Shown here piece after piece: positions 1 to 8,646 of a stretch of 64,000 nt of DNA. The stretch's first letter is position 1; each line of letters begins with the position of its first letter. The notes under the pieces are model-generated. The model saw only the letters and a list, made by a program, of their open reading frames with translations. It did not search any database and was not told the origin of the DNA. The position numbers were made by a program, and so were the translations under genes. This DNA is from Clostridiales bacterium (GTDB lineage Bacteria; Bacillota; Clostridia; Peptostreptococcales; Anaerovoracaceae), in NCBI GenBank assembly GCA_012513435.1, contig JAAZCE010000019.1, positions 1 through 64,000 on the forward strand, in the 5' to 3' direction.

Positions 1-67
1 AAGGTGTACCTTTATTCAAAATAGACAACACACTTTTCGGGCATAATAAGCAGGGAGGTGTGTTTTA

Positions 68-673
68 ATGTGCAAAAATTTTTATGGATATATTCGCGTT
101 TCCTCGGTGGACCAAAACGAGGCGCGACAGGTAATAGAGCTGACACGGTACGGAATAATCGAGAAAAATATTTTTTTGGACAAGCAGTCCGGAAAAGATT
201 TTAATCGGCCTCAATATCAGAGGCTCAAGAAGAAACTGCGAAAGGGCGATGTCCTCATAGTCAAGAGCATTGACCGCTTGGGGCGCAACTACGAAGAAAT
301 ACAGAATGAATGGCGGCAAATAGTAAAAGAAATAAAAGCGGACATAGTCGTGCTGGATATGCCTATACTGGATACGCGAACCAACAAGGACCTTATAGGC
401 ACGCTGATTTCGGATATAGTGCTACAGCTTCTATCCTACGTGGCACAATCGGAAAGGGAAAGCATAAAGCAGCGTCAGGCAGAGGGCATAGCCGCTGCAA
501 AAGCGCGAGGCGTTCATCTTGGCCGGATTGCAGACCCCATTCCAGCGGGATTCCGAACCCTTTACGAGGAATACGAAAAGGGAGCCTTAAACAGAAAGGA
601 AGCATCTGCAAGGCTCGGCGTTTCACTGAATCAATTTGACTGGATGCTGAGAAAATATCGAAAGAAGAAATAG
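68..673 (+). CDS. Serine recombinase (resolvase/invertase family)
   Basis: A 201-residue small serine recombinase that would cut and rejoin DNA at a res- or inversion-type site through a phosphoserine intermediate. The N-terminal catalytic domain shows the YIRVSS motif with the likely nucleophile Ser12 and Arg10, and the DRLGR motif with Arg70 and Arg73. The long E-helix with ERESIKQRQAEGIAAAKARG lies at about 129-148, and a short helix-turn-helix DNA-binding tail follows at about 165-197. A strong GGGAGG ribosome binding site sits 8-9 bases before the ATG. The length matches Tn3-type resolvases and not the large serine integrases. No transposase or cargo is visible to the right; the left side lies outside the window. 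Family assignment is firm, the biological target unknown. Confidence 0.93.
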   Translation: MCKNFYGYIRVSSVDQNEARQVIELTRYGIIEKNIFLDKQSGKDFNRPQYQRLKKKLRKGDVLIVKSIDRLGRNYEEIQNEWRQIVKEIKADIVVLDMPILDTRTNKDLIGTLISDIVLQLLSYVAQSERESIKQRQAEGIAAAKARGVHLGRIADPIPAGFRTLYEEYEKGALNRKEASARLGVSLNQFDWMLRKYRKKK

Positions 674-695
674 AAGAATCCCTTTAATTTTTGAG

Positions 696-1835
696 CTAAT
701 ACACGTATACCTTGGGAAGCCTTTGGCCAAAGGCACACACGATCTCATAGTTAATAGTTCCTGTTGCCTTGGCAATATCATCGGCCAAAATCTCGTAGAT
801 ACCCTCTTTCCCCATGATGGTAACCTCGTCACCGGGGCGTACATAAGGCACATGAGTAACATCTACCATGAACTGGTCCATGCAGATGTTTCCTGCAATA
901 GGAGCCAAGACTCCGTTGACTATGACCTTGCCTACTGAAGAATATGGTCTTGGGAAGCCATCCGCATAGCCCATAGGAATGGTAGCAATAATGCTGTCAC
1001 GCTGAGCCGTGAATTTACGACCGTAGCTGATGGAGGTTCCGGTAGAAATTTTTTTAAGATGGACTATATTGGCCTTTACAGACATTACCGGTTTAATATC
1101 AAGCTGACTCTTGTCCACTTCCTCCGACGGATAGCAACCGTAAAGGATTATTCCCGGTCGGATCATGTCATAGTGAGAGGAAGGTATTTCCATAATGGCG
1201 GCGCTGTTTGCCAGTGTTCTGCAAGGAAGGGTTACGCCGGCATTGACAAGGCTCTTGTGGAACACGGCATATCGCTGTTCCTGTACTGAAGAATATGTCT
1301 TGTCAAGAGCATCGGCCGTAGCGAAGTGAGAGAAGAGTCCCTGGATTCTAAAATTAGGCAAGTCCTGAATCATCTTCACGTCTTCAATGGATGCAGCGTT
1401 GTCGGGATTGTATCCGATTCGACCCATGCCTGTGTCTACGGCAACCAGACCGTTTATCACTATGCCCGCCTTTGTAGCTGCCTTGGAAATGGCCTCTGCA
1501 TTGTGAAAGTCACAAACGACAGGGGTGAGCCTGTGTTCCACGATGGTTTCAGTGTAAGGGTCAGGAGTAAGGCCTAGTATAATGATTTCTTCAAGAATGA
1601 AGCCGGCTTCTCTCAAGCGAACAGCTTCCGTCAAGGTGGCCACTGCAAAGGATTCAACACCGTTTGCTCTGAGGACTGTGGCCATTTTCACTGCTCCGTG
1701 CCCGTAGCCGTCAGCCTTAATAACCCCGGTGATTTTTTTGTCGGGTCCGACTTTATTTCGTATCTGTTTGATATTGTAATCAATATTGGTTACGTTGATT
1801 TCTGTCCATGCGGCCCTTAGTGCTTCTTTATACAT
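696..1835 (-). CDS. alr: Alanine racemase
   Basis: Fold-type III PLP enzyme that interconverts L- and D-alanine for peptidoglycan. The PLP lysine is Lys40 in VIKADGYGHG and the second catalytic base is Tyr271 in SYGRKF; the substrate-domain motif with MGRIGY is present. At 379 residues it has normal length. I chose the ATG at 1835 because AAGGAGG lies 8 bases upstream; a longer frame reaching 1859 would overlap the preceding gene and adds an atypical N-terminus. It is the last gene of the purB-purA-hydantoinase-carbamoylase-alr operon, 4 bases after the carbamoylase stop. Context leaves open a role on other amino acids made by the hydantoinase/carbamoylase pair. Confidence 0.96.
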   Translation of the reverse strand: MYKEALRAAWTEINVTNIDYNIKQIRNKVGPDKKITGVIKADGYGHGAVKMATVLRANGVESFAVATLTEAVRLREAGFILEEIIILGLTPDPYTETIVEHRLTPVVCDFHNAEAISKAATKAGIVINGLVAVDTGMGRIGYNPDNAASIEDVKMIQDLPNFRIQGLFSHFATADALDKTYSSVQEQRYAVFHKSLVNAGVTLPCRTLANSAAIMEIPSSHYDMIRPGIILYGCYPSEEVDKSQLDIKPVMSVKANIVHLKKISTGTSISYGRKFTAQRDSIIATIPMGYADGFPRPYSSVGKVIVNGVLAPIAGNICMDQFMVDVTHVPYVRPGDEVTIMGKEGIYEILADDIAKATGTINYEIVCAFGQRLPKVYVY

Positions 1836-1839
1836 TTTC

Positions 1840-3108
1840 TTATCCCTCCTTAAGCTCATCGATGATAATATCCAACAGGAACTGAACTCCCGTTATAAGG
1901 TCTGCTTTATCTGTATTTTCTTCAGGAACGTGGCTTCGACCATTGATACTGGGTACGAAAATCATTCCTGTATCTGCGAAATTGGCTATCATGCAGGCAT
2001 CGTGAACAGCACCGCTATCCATGACCTTATAGGCTAGGTTTTGATCATTGGCCTTTGATACCATTTTGTCCATGAGCCTTTTATTAAGCCGCAGAGGAGT
2101 TGATTTTGAATGTTCTTTCATTTCACACTTGACATCTCGGCTCTCTGCAATATCAAAAATCAAGCTTTTGATTTCGTCTATGTAGAAGTCTATCTTATTT
2201 CTGTCCTTATCCCGAACCTCAAGATAAAATTTCACGGCTTCCGGTATTACGTTGGAGCAATTTGGCTTAACCTCTAGTTTGCCTACGGTGACGACAGTCC
2301 GCTTATCCGGGTCGGACCTTACCATATCTTCAGCGGTAGTAATGCATTGAGCCGCTACACTTAGAGCGTCAAAGCGTTCTGTCATGGGAGTGGCTCCTGC
2401 GTGGTTGCCTACTCCGGTCAAAATCACTTCGATGACCCTCATGCCGAAGATGGATTCAACGATTCCCAGAGACAGCTTCTGTTGATCCAAAACCGGTCCC
2501 TGTTCGATATGAAGCTCAAACATAGATTTGATTCTGTTAAAATCCCAGCGAATGTTGGAAACATCTAGGGAAGATGATCCGTCCACTTTTTTGTTAAAGT
2601 CGAGGAGAACATCTCTGAGAGATTCCCCGATATCATTGCGAAGAGAATCCAGAGTGGATTCATCGTAAAACCCTGTAATAAACTTGCTTCCGGTCATAGT
2701 GGAGTCAAAATTAGAGCCCTCTTCTTCAGCAAAGATCACCATTTCGTAATTGTTATGAAAGGAAGCGCCGCTTTTTGCAAGAGTCTCAATTACTTCCATA
2801 GCACCGCAGACGCCGTATATGCCGTCGAGCCAGCCGCCGTTTTTAACCGTATCTATATGAGAGCCTGCCACAACTGTCTTCTTGTGAGTACTGTTGTCTT
2901 TGAGCCCTATGCGAAGATTGTGCAGTGCATCCTCATGTACTGAGCAGCCGGCGGCGGAGACCTTGCTTGCTATATATTCCCTGGCCTTTATATCTTCAGA
3001 GCCATAGGAAAAACGAGTCACGCCTTTTCCGGGAGTGTCTGTGAATTTTTTAAGATTGTTTAAATTATCAAGAAGTCTTTTGGCGTTGATTTTCATAGCG
3101 CTTACCAC
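1840..3108 (-). CDS. M20-family N-carbamoyl amino acid hydrolase / beta-ureidopropionase-like amidohydrolase
   Basis: Zinc amidohydrolase of the hydantoinase/carbamoylase branch of peptidase family M20, which removes a carbamoyl group giving an amino acid (or beta-alanine), CO2 and ammonia. Metal and catalytic residues are visible: His84 and Asp86 in GSHIDTV, Asp95, the catalytic/metal Glu129-Glu130 in AEEEGSNF, His200 in HIEQGP, and the C-terminal GRSHVPEE His. The 422-residue length is normal. The GTG at 3108 overlaps the hydantoinase stop by 7 bases; an ATG at 3096 is the alternative start. Adjacent dihydropyrimidinase argues for N-carbamoyl-beta-alanine or N-carbamoyl amino acids as substrate; allantoate amidohydrolase is a close relative and cannot be excluded from sequence alone. 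Confidence 0.9.
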   Translation of the reverse strand: MVSAMKINAKRLLDNLNNLKKFTDTPGKGVTRFSYGSEDIKAREYIASKVSAAGCSVHEDALHNLRIGLKDNSTHKKTVVAGSHIDTVKNGGWLDGIYGVCGAMEVIETLAKSGASFHNNYEMVIFAEEEGSNFDSTMTGSKFITGFYDESTLDSLRNDIGESLRDVLLDFNKKVDGSSSLDVSNIRWDFNRIKSMFELHIEQGPVLDQQKLSLGIVESIFGMRVIEVILTGVGNHAGATPMTERFDALSVAAQCITTAEDMVRSDPDKRTVVTVGKLEVKPNCSNVIPEAVKFYLEVRDKDRNKIDFYIDEIKSLIFDIAESRDVKCEMKEHSKSTPLRLNKRLMDKMVSKANDQNLAYKVMDSGAVHDACMIANFADTGMIFVPSINGRSHVPEENTDKADLITGVQFLLDIIIDELKEG

Positions 3109-4502
3109 TGATAAGCAGCACCAAAAGGTTTACCGTGAACCAGACGGCCTTGACCCTTGTAGCCTATATACTTGGCATGCTCTACTATTTTCTGTCCACG
3201 GAGCAAAACAGTTTCGGCTCTGCCCTTCTGTTCAAACCCTTCAAAAGGGCTGTAGTCAACGCCCTCGGAGTTGGTTTCAGCGCTTATGATGCCTTCATAG
3301 GTAGGGTCGAAGATAACTATATCCGCATCAAAGCCTATGGCAAGCTGGCCCTTTTTATCAAGGCCGTTAATCTTGGCAGGCGTAGTGGCATACAGGTCTA
3401 CAAGTCTGCTTCTGGAAAGCTTTCCGGGGCAAACTCCGTAGGTCCATAAGATATTAAGTCTGTTCTGCAAGCTTGGGGCACCGTTAGGAATATCCGCAAA
3501 GGAATTGCCTTCTCCGTAGCCCATATGCTTTTGCTGAGCGTAGTCAAAACCGCAGTGGTCTGAACTTATGGCATTGAGCCACTTTCTGTCCACAGCCTCC
3601 CAGAGGGCTTCTCTGTGTTCTTCAGTTCTCAGAGCAGGGGAGCATACGTATTTCGCACCTTCAAATCCCGGCTTTGCCAAATCTGACGTATCGAGAACAA
3701 GATAGTGAGCGCAAGTTTCGCCGAAGACCTTCTGTCCTCGCGTGTAGGCGGCCTTGACCTCTGCCAGCGCCTCTTTACATGTAACGTGAACTACATAGAG
3801 GGGAGCATCAGCAAGCTCGGCCAGATAAATGGCTCTTCTCGTTGCTTCCGCCTCTACTACAGGAGGACGGCTGACCGCATGATAGTAAGGTGCGGTTTTG
3901 CCCTCTGTGATGAGCTGCTTTGTCAAGGTGTCTATCATATCGGCGTTTTCGGCGTGGACCATAACCGTAACTCCTGCTTCCTTGCCCTTTTGCAGAGCTT
4001 TGAGTATAGCGTCATCATCGGCATGAAAGAACTGACCCTTGTATGCCATGAAAAGCTTCATTGTTGGATATCCAGCTTCCGCCAGCTTAGGTATGCCTTC
4101 TATTACTTCATCTGTGGGGTCAGTCATAACGCTGTGAAAAGCATAGTCTACCATGGCTATTCCGTCGGCATCTGTTTTCCTGTAGTCATCGATGGTTTCC
4201 ACAAGACCTTTGCCTTTTTCCTGATTGATAAATTCTATTACGGTAGTAGTCCCGCCTATTGCCGCAGCGTTGGATGTCTCGAAGCCGCGGGTTTTGCTTC
4301 CCTTGTATGTAAAAGAAAAATGAACATGCTGATCTACCCCGCCCGGCAAAATATATTTGCCTGCTGCATCTATTACCTCATCATTGTTTTTTGCCGTAAG
4401 GCCTGTACCTATGGCAGAAATGCTTTCGCCGTCTACATATACATCGGCAATGTTTTCGCCTTCAGCAGTTACAACGATACCGTTTTTAATTAAAGTACCC
4501 AT
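3102..4502 (-). CDS. Dihydropyrimidinase / D-hydantoinase
   Basis: Binuclear-zinc cyclic amidohydrolase that opens dihydrouracil or 5-substituted hydantoins to N-carbamoyl products. All metal ligands of the family are seen: His59 and His61 (HVHF), the carboxylated lysine Lys155 in FMAYKG, His183 (MVHAEN), His239 (VVHVTC) and Asp315 (SSDHCGF). The 466-residue length is standard. It starts 5 bases after purA and overlaps the downstream carbamoylase by 7 bases, so the two are translationally coupled and should act in sequence. I favour the dihydropyrimidinase role because cytosine deaminase and a dihydropyrimidine-dehydrogenase-like gene occur at 51687-55204. Allantoinase is less likely because that subgroup lacks the carboxylated-lysine motif in this form; this is an inference. 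Confidence 0.92.
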   Translation of the reverse strand: MGTLIKNGIVVTAEGENIADVYVDGESISAIGTGLTAKNNDEVIDAAGKYILPGGVDQHVHFSFTYKGSKTRGFETSNAAAIGGTTTVIEFINQEKGKGLVETIDDYRKTDADGIAMVDYAFHSVMTDPTDEVIEGIPKLAEAGYPTMKLFMAYKGQFFHADDDAILKALQKGKEAGVTVMVHAENADMIDTLTKQLITEGKTAPYYHAVSRPPVVEAEATRRAIYLAELADAPLYVVHVTCKEALAEVKAAYTRGQKVFGETCAHYLVLDTSDLAKPGFEGAKYVCSPALRTEEHREALWEAVDRKWLNAISSDHCGFDYAQQKHMGYGEGNSFADIPNGAPSLQNRLNILWTYGVCPGKLSRSRLVDLYATTPAKINGLDKKGQLAIGFDADIVIFDPTYEGIISAETNSEGVDYSPFEGFEQKGRAETVLLRGQKIVEHAKYIGYKGQGRLVHGKPFGAAYQW

Positions 4503-4507
4503 TTTCG

Positions 4508-5788
4508 TTACCTCCTTATAATATCTTCACGACCTGGACCGTTGGAAACATAGGTAATCGGAAAGCCTATGAGCTTCTCGATTTCATTGACGTAGTTTTG
4601 AGCTTGAACAGGGAGCTTATCAAATTCTCTTATGCCTGTAATATCGCATTTCCATCCGGGTAGCTTCATGAAGACCGGCTTGGCTTTTTCCAGCATTGAA
4701 GTGCAAGGGAATCTGTCGGTGACCTTACCGTCTATTTCGTAGCCCACACAAACAGGAATCTCGTCCAGATATCCGAGAGGGTCAAGAACGGTAAAGGCTA
4801 CCTGGGTAGTTCCCTGAATCATGCAACCGTATTTGGTAGCAACGGCATCAAACCAGCCGACTCTCCGAGGTCTTCCTGTAGTAGCTCCGTATTCTCCTCC
4901 ATCTCCGCCACGCTTTCTCAGCTCCTCGGCGCTGACAGGGTCCAATATTTCGCTGACAAAGGCACCGCCGCCTACAGCGCTTGAATAAGCCTTGACCACG
5001 GTAAGAATATCTTTGATTTCGTAAGGAGGAACTCCGGCACCGATAGCACCGTAAGCAGCAAGTGTGGAAGAAGAAGTAACCATAGGATAGATACCATGGT
5101 CAGGGTCCTTCAAAGCACCCAGTTGCCCTTCAAGTAAAATCTCCTTGCCGTTGGTAATAGCCTCATTTAAGAAAAGCGACACATCACATACATAAGGAGC
5201 CACCTTTTCCCTGTATTCCGTCAAGGTCTTCATTATTTCTTCCGGGTCCAGCTCCGGCTTGTTGTAAAGGTGCTTCAGTAAGACGTTTTTCTGGGCGCAG
5301 ACTCTTTGCACCTTGTCAAGCAAAAGGGCCTCGTCCATAAAGAGCTCCTGAACCTGAAAGCCTATTTTGGCATATTTATCCGAATAGAAGGGAGCGATGC
5401 CCGACTTGGTGGAGCCAAAGGCCTTTCCTCCCAGACGCTCCTCTTCGTACTGGTCGAAGAGAATGTGGTAGGGCATGAGAATCTGAGCCCTGTCAGAAAC
5501 AAGAATTTTTGGCATTGGCACGCCTCCGTCTACAATGTCTTGTATTTCGTCAAACATGTAAGGGATGTTTAAAGCCACGCCATTGCCCAGAATACTGGTG
5601 GTGTGGTCGTAGAATACCCCCGAAGGCAGCATGTGCAGTGCAAACTTGCCGTAATTGTTTTTTATGGTATGGCCAGCGTTGCTACCTCCCTGGAATCTGA
5701 TGATAATATCAGCGTCCTTAGCTAGCATATCCGTTATCTTGCCTTTTCCTTCGTCGCCCCAGTTAGCGCCTACGATTGCTCTTATCAT
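4508..5788 (-). CDS. purA: Adenylosuccinate synthetase
   Basis: Joins IMP and aspartate using GTP to form adenylosuccinate, the first committed step to AMP, in the cytosol. The N-terminal GDEGKGK loop at 11-17 carries catalytic Asp12, and His40 lies in GGSNAGHTI. The GATTGRPRRVGW segment and the C-terminal NGPGRE base-recognition region are intact. The 426-residue length is normal. It begins 11 bases after purB, and a hydantoinase gene follows after 5 bases, so AMP synthesis is co-transcribed with a cyclic amidohydrolase. The start follows an AAGGAG-type site. Assignment is secure. Confidence 0.98.
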   Translation of the reverse strand: MIRAIVGANWGDEGKGKITDMLAKDADIIIRFQGGSNAGHTIKNNYGKFALHMLPSGVFYDHTTSILGNGVALNIPYMFDEIQDIVDGGVPMPKILVSDRAQILMPYHILFDQYEEERLGGKAFGSTKSGIAPFYSDKYAKIGFQVQELFMDEALLLDKVQRVCAQKNVLLKHLYNKPELDPEEIMKTLTEYREKVAPYVCDVSLFLNEAITNGKEILLEGQLGALKDPDHGIYPMVTSSSTLAAYGAIGAGVPPYEIKDILTVVKAYSSAVGGGAFVSEILDPVSAEELRKRGGDGGEYGATTGRPRRVGWFDAVATKYGCMIQGTTQVAFTVLDPLGYLDEIPVCVGYEIDGKVTDRFPCTSMLEKAKPVFMKLPGWKCDITGIREFDKLPVQAQNYVNEIEKLIGFPITYVSNGPGREDIIRR

Positions 5789-5799
5789 TGTAATCTCCT

Positions 5800-7236
5800 T
5801 TATACATTTATTTCGGCAGTAAGACCGAGATCCTTACGGTTATCCTCAAGGACAGGGCCGATTATTTCTTTAAGAAAGGCTTCAGTCTGGCTTTCGGCAC
5901 AGCCTGTAAAGTTTTCGGGCTTCATCAGCGCCAAAAGCTTCGCCTTTGTCATATGAAAATCCTCATCATCGGCAATGCGGTCAAGGAGGTCGTTCTCTGC
6001 GCCATCTTCTTTGACGCGCCTGCCGGCGTCCATGGAATACTGTCTAATTTTTTCATGAAGAACCTGTCTGTCTCCGCCGGCTTTAACGGCGTCCATCATA
6101 ATATTCTCCGTTGCCATGAAAGGCAGTTCTCCTGCAAGCCTTCCCTCTATGACCTTAGGGTAGACCACAAGGCCGGAGGTAATGTTCATGTAAAGCTCCA
6201 AAATGCCGTCGGCAGCGAGAAAGCTTTCCGAAACGCTGAGCCGCTTGTTGGCGGAATCGTCCAGGGTTCTTTCAAACCACTGGGTAGAGGCAGTGATTGC
6301 AGGGTTTAACACTCCAGAAATTACGAAATTGGAAAGAGCCGCTATCCTTTCGGAACGCATAGGGTTTCTTTTGTAGGCCATAGCAGAAGAGCCAATTTGA
6401 TTTTTTTCAAAGGGTTCCTCTATTTCCTTGAGATGCTGCAAAAGCCTGATGTCATTGCTAAACTTGTGGCTGCTCTGGGCGATGCTCGAAAGGACGTTCA
6501 GCACCCTGCTGTCGATTTTTCTTGAATACGTTTGGCCGGACACAGGATAGCAGTCGTCAAAGCCCATTTTTTTTGCAATGAGCCCGTCAAGTTCGCGAAC
6601 CTTTTCTATATCTCCGTCAAAGAGCTCCAGAAAGCTTGCCTGAGTTCCCGTAGTTCCCTTGGAGCCTAGCAGCTTCATGGTATCGAGGACATGGTCAAGG
6701 TCTTCAAGGTCTAGCACAAGGTCGTGAAGCCACAGGGTGGCTCTCTTTCCTACGGTGGTTGGCTGAGCCGGCTGGAAATGTGTAAAGCCCAGAGTTGGCA
6801 GTCCTTTATATTTTTCAGCGAAAGCAGCCAGATTGGCTATTACGTTGAGAAGTTTCTTTTTTATGAGTTTGAGAGCCTCTGTCATGATGATAAGGTCAGT
6901 GTTGTCTCCTACATAGCAGGAGGTGGCTCCTAGATGAATGATGCCCTTCGCCTTAGGACACTTGAGACCGTAGGCGTACACATGGGACATAACATCGTGG
7001 CGAACTTCCTTTTCACGTTCCTTGGCTGCATCGTAGTCAATGTCTTCGGCGGCAGCCTTAAGCTCGTCTATCTGTTCCTGTGTAATGGGAAGACCAAGCT
7101 CAGCTTCGGTTTCGGCTAGGGCAATCCAAAGTTTTCTCCAGGTTCTGAATTTCATTTCCGGAGAAAAAAGATATTTCATTTCCTTGCTTGGATAGCGCTC
7201 GGATAATGAACTGGTATAGCTTTGTGTATTTTGCAT
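5800..7236 (-). CDS. purB: Adenylosuccinate lyase
   Basis: Fumarase-superfamily lyase that releases fumarate from adenylosuccinate (AMP synthesis) and from SAICAR (IMP synthesis). The superfamily signature GSSAMAYKRNP, including the flexible catalytic serine loop, is present, as are the HLGATS and GFTHFQPAQPTTVGKR segments. At 478 residues it belongs to the longer purB subfamily (about 475 residues) and not the 430-residue Bacillus type. First gene of the five-gene minus-strand operon, with AAAGGAG upstream of its ATG and a recognisable promoter at 7276-7305. Confidence 0.97.
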   Translation of the reverse strand: MQNTQSYTSSLSERYPSKEMKYLFSPEMKFRTWRKLWIALAETEAELGLPITQEQIDELKAAAEDIDYDAAKEREKEVRHDVMSHVYAYGLKCPKAKGIIHLGATSCYVGDNTDLIIMTEALKLIKKKLLNVIANLAAFAEKYKGLPTLGFTHFQPAQPTTVGKRATLWLHDLVLDLEDLDHVLDTMKLLGSKGTTGTQASFLELFDGDIEKVRELDGLIAKKMGFDDCYPVSGQTYSRKIDSRVLNVLSSIAQSSHKFSNDIRLLQHLKEIEEPFEKNQIGSSAMAYKRNPMRSERIAALSNFVISGVLNPAITASTQWFERTLDDSANKRLSVSESFLAADGILELYMNITSGLVVYPKVIEGRLAGELPFMATENIMMDAVKAGGDRQVLHEKIRQYSMDAGRRVKEDGAENDLLDRIADDEDFHMTKAKLLALMKPENFTGCAESQTEAFLKEIIGPVLEDNRKDLGLTAEINV

Positions 7237-7275
7237 AGTTTTGCTCCTTTGAGAATTACCAATACATACACAATA

Positions 7276-7305
7276 AGTATATCATATTTGGGATGTCGAA
7301 TACAA
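7276..7305 (-). promoter_or_regulatory. Putative sigma-A promoter of the purB operon
   Basis: Reading the minus strand, TTGTAT (7305-7300) is followed by an 18-base spacer and TATACT (7281-7276), about 40 bases ahead of the purB ATG. The -35 box overlaps the region just past the end of the upstream exporter gene. No purine box or riboswitch fold was recognised in the short leader. Confidence 0.5.
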
Positions 7306-7308
7306 GAA

Positions 7309-8178
7309 TTAGGAGTCAGCTTTACTTCCTGATAAGAAATAAGTGATGGCAGCGGCGGCAATTACCAGTCCACAGCCGATAAAGGAGGTGATATCGAGGA
7401 CTTCATCAAGAAAAAAGTAGCCCAGTATAATGCTGAACACTATGCCCGAGTAGTTGTAGATGCTTATTTCTGCAGCAGCAGCCATGCGGTAGGAATAGGT
7501 TAGAGCGATTTGCCCCAGGCCGCCGAATATGCCGATAAGAATAAGTAGGAAAAATTCTTTCAGAGTAGGTATGGTAAAGTCGTAGATTATGAAAGGCAGA
7601 GTGGCCAGAACACAGAAGGTGGAGAAGTGCATTATTATGGTCATGGCGTCCACCTTGTTTTTGAAGTAGGCAAGCAAAGTATAGGACACGCTGGAAAATA
7701 TAGCGCAGAGAAAGGCCATAAAGAGAGGGAAAAGGTTGGAATTAAAGGCAGGGTTGGCGACGAAAGCAGCTCCTGCGAAAGCAATCAGCAGAGCAGGGAG
7801 CTGTACCTTTTGTATCTTTTCCTTGAGAAAAATAGCCGCCCATAGGGTGATGAGAAAGGGCGACAGCTTCATCAGCGTGCTTACATCTCCCTGATTGGCG
7901 TGAGCGGAGGCGTAGAACATAGCTACGAGACCGAAAAACCCAAAGGAAGAGCGCACAAAAAGAAGGGGCTGGTGCTCCTTGGTTCCAAAAAGCAATCCGC
8001 CCGTTCTTTTTATAATTATGAAACTGATGATAAGGCTCACAATGTTTCTAAAGAAAACCTGCTCCATTAGAGGAACCGTGTTTCCCGACATCTTGATGGC
8101 TATCTGCATTGAAGAAAACATCAAAGCCGACAGGCACATGAGCAGTGCCCCTTTATTTCTGTTAGTGTCCGTAGTCAT
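7309..8178 (-). CDS. EamA/DMT-family transporter
   Basis: Ten-helix drug/metabolite transporter of about 289 residues with the two repeated EamA halves. The first half carries LMCLSALMFSSMQIAIKM and the second ends in IFGGLGQIALTYSYRM and the ILGYFFLDE motif typical of RhaT/RarD/YdcZ relatives. Substrate cannot be read from sequence; exporters of this family move amino acids, nucleosides or metabolites. I placed the start at the ATG at 8178, one base after the stop of the small upstream gene, which implies translational coupling. A longer frame back to 8271 would run through that gene in another frame and adds a charged non-membrane segment, so I rejected it. Confidence 0.88.
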   Translation of the reverse strand: MTTDTNRNKGALLMCLSALMFSSMQIAIKMSGNTVPLMEQVFFRNIVSLIISFIIIKRTGGLLFGTKEHQPLLFVRSSFGFFGLVAMFYASAHANQGDVSTLMKLSPFLITLWAAIFLKEKIQKVQLPALLIAFAGAAFVANPAFNSNLFPLFMAFLCAIFSSVSYTLLAYFKNKVDAMTIIMHFSTFCVLATLPFIIYDFTIPTLKEFFLLILIGIFGGLGQIALTYSYRMAAAAEISIYNYSGIVFSIILGYFFLDEVLDITSFIGCGLVIAAAAITYFLSGSKADS

Positions 8179-8179
8179 A

Positions 8180-8482
8180 TTATGAGATTTTTTCCAAAGG
8201 CTCCATTTCTTCCATTCCCGCGGAGCACACAGCGTGCTTGACCCTATCTCTTTCTTCCGCTGATTTGGCATCGTTCCAGTGGTCCATCGTTCCCACTAGA
8301 TATCCTGTGATTCTTCTTATTCTTTCAAAGGATACGGGCGAGAATTTATAGTTCAAGTCAACGAATTCTCCGTCAATCTGTATATCCAGCTTGTCTAGCT
8401 TGCGATTGTATTTTTCCTGAAGATAGTCTACATAAGCCTGAGCTTCCCTGGGGTCTGCGTTTCCTGTAATAATCAATGACAT
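8180..8482 (-). CDS. Small protein resembling the C-terminal zinc region of anaerobic ribonucleotide reductase
   Basis: A 100-residue protein whose segment VSFERIRRITGYLVGTMDHW followed by AKSAEERDRVKH resembles the C-terminal part of class III ribonucleotide reductase NrdD (the RITGYL and FN-K-E-RVKH segment after the zinc Cys motifs). Short stand-alone proteins of this kind are annotated as NrdD-like in other Clostridia. Neither the glycyl-radical motif nor a four-Cys zinc motif is present, so it cannot be a reductase. AGGAGG lies 8 bases before the ATG at 8482. It is coupled to the DMT transporter. Function unknown; a regulatory or fossil role is possible. Confidence 0.7.
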   Translation of the reverse strand: MSLIITGNADPREAQAYVDYLQEKYNRKLDKLDIQIDGEFVDLNYKFSPVSFERIRRITGYLVGTMDHWNDAKSAEERDRVKHAVCSAGMEEMEPLEKIS

Positions 8483-8646
8483 TTTGGTGCCTCCTTGCAA
8501 ATATTCCGAATAAATAAGATTTCACATCATATAGACATTATTATACATCATTACACTACATTTTGTATATAAAAAAACAAAAAAACATAAAAAAGCAATA
8601 AGGCTACTTCGCCTGGATGCATGGAAAAGCCCCTTACAAAACCCAT

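Noticed and set aside
3705-4493. 262-codon open frame on the plus strand
   Set aside because: Lies fully antisense to the dihydropyrimidinase gene, lacks a ribosome binding site and has no family-like motif; a shadow of codon bias.
7309-8271. Longer start for the DMT exporter at 8271
   Set aside because: The extra 31 residues are charged, out of frame with the small NrdD-like gene they cross, and without a ribosome binding site; the ATG at 8178 fits coupling.
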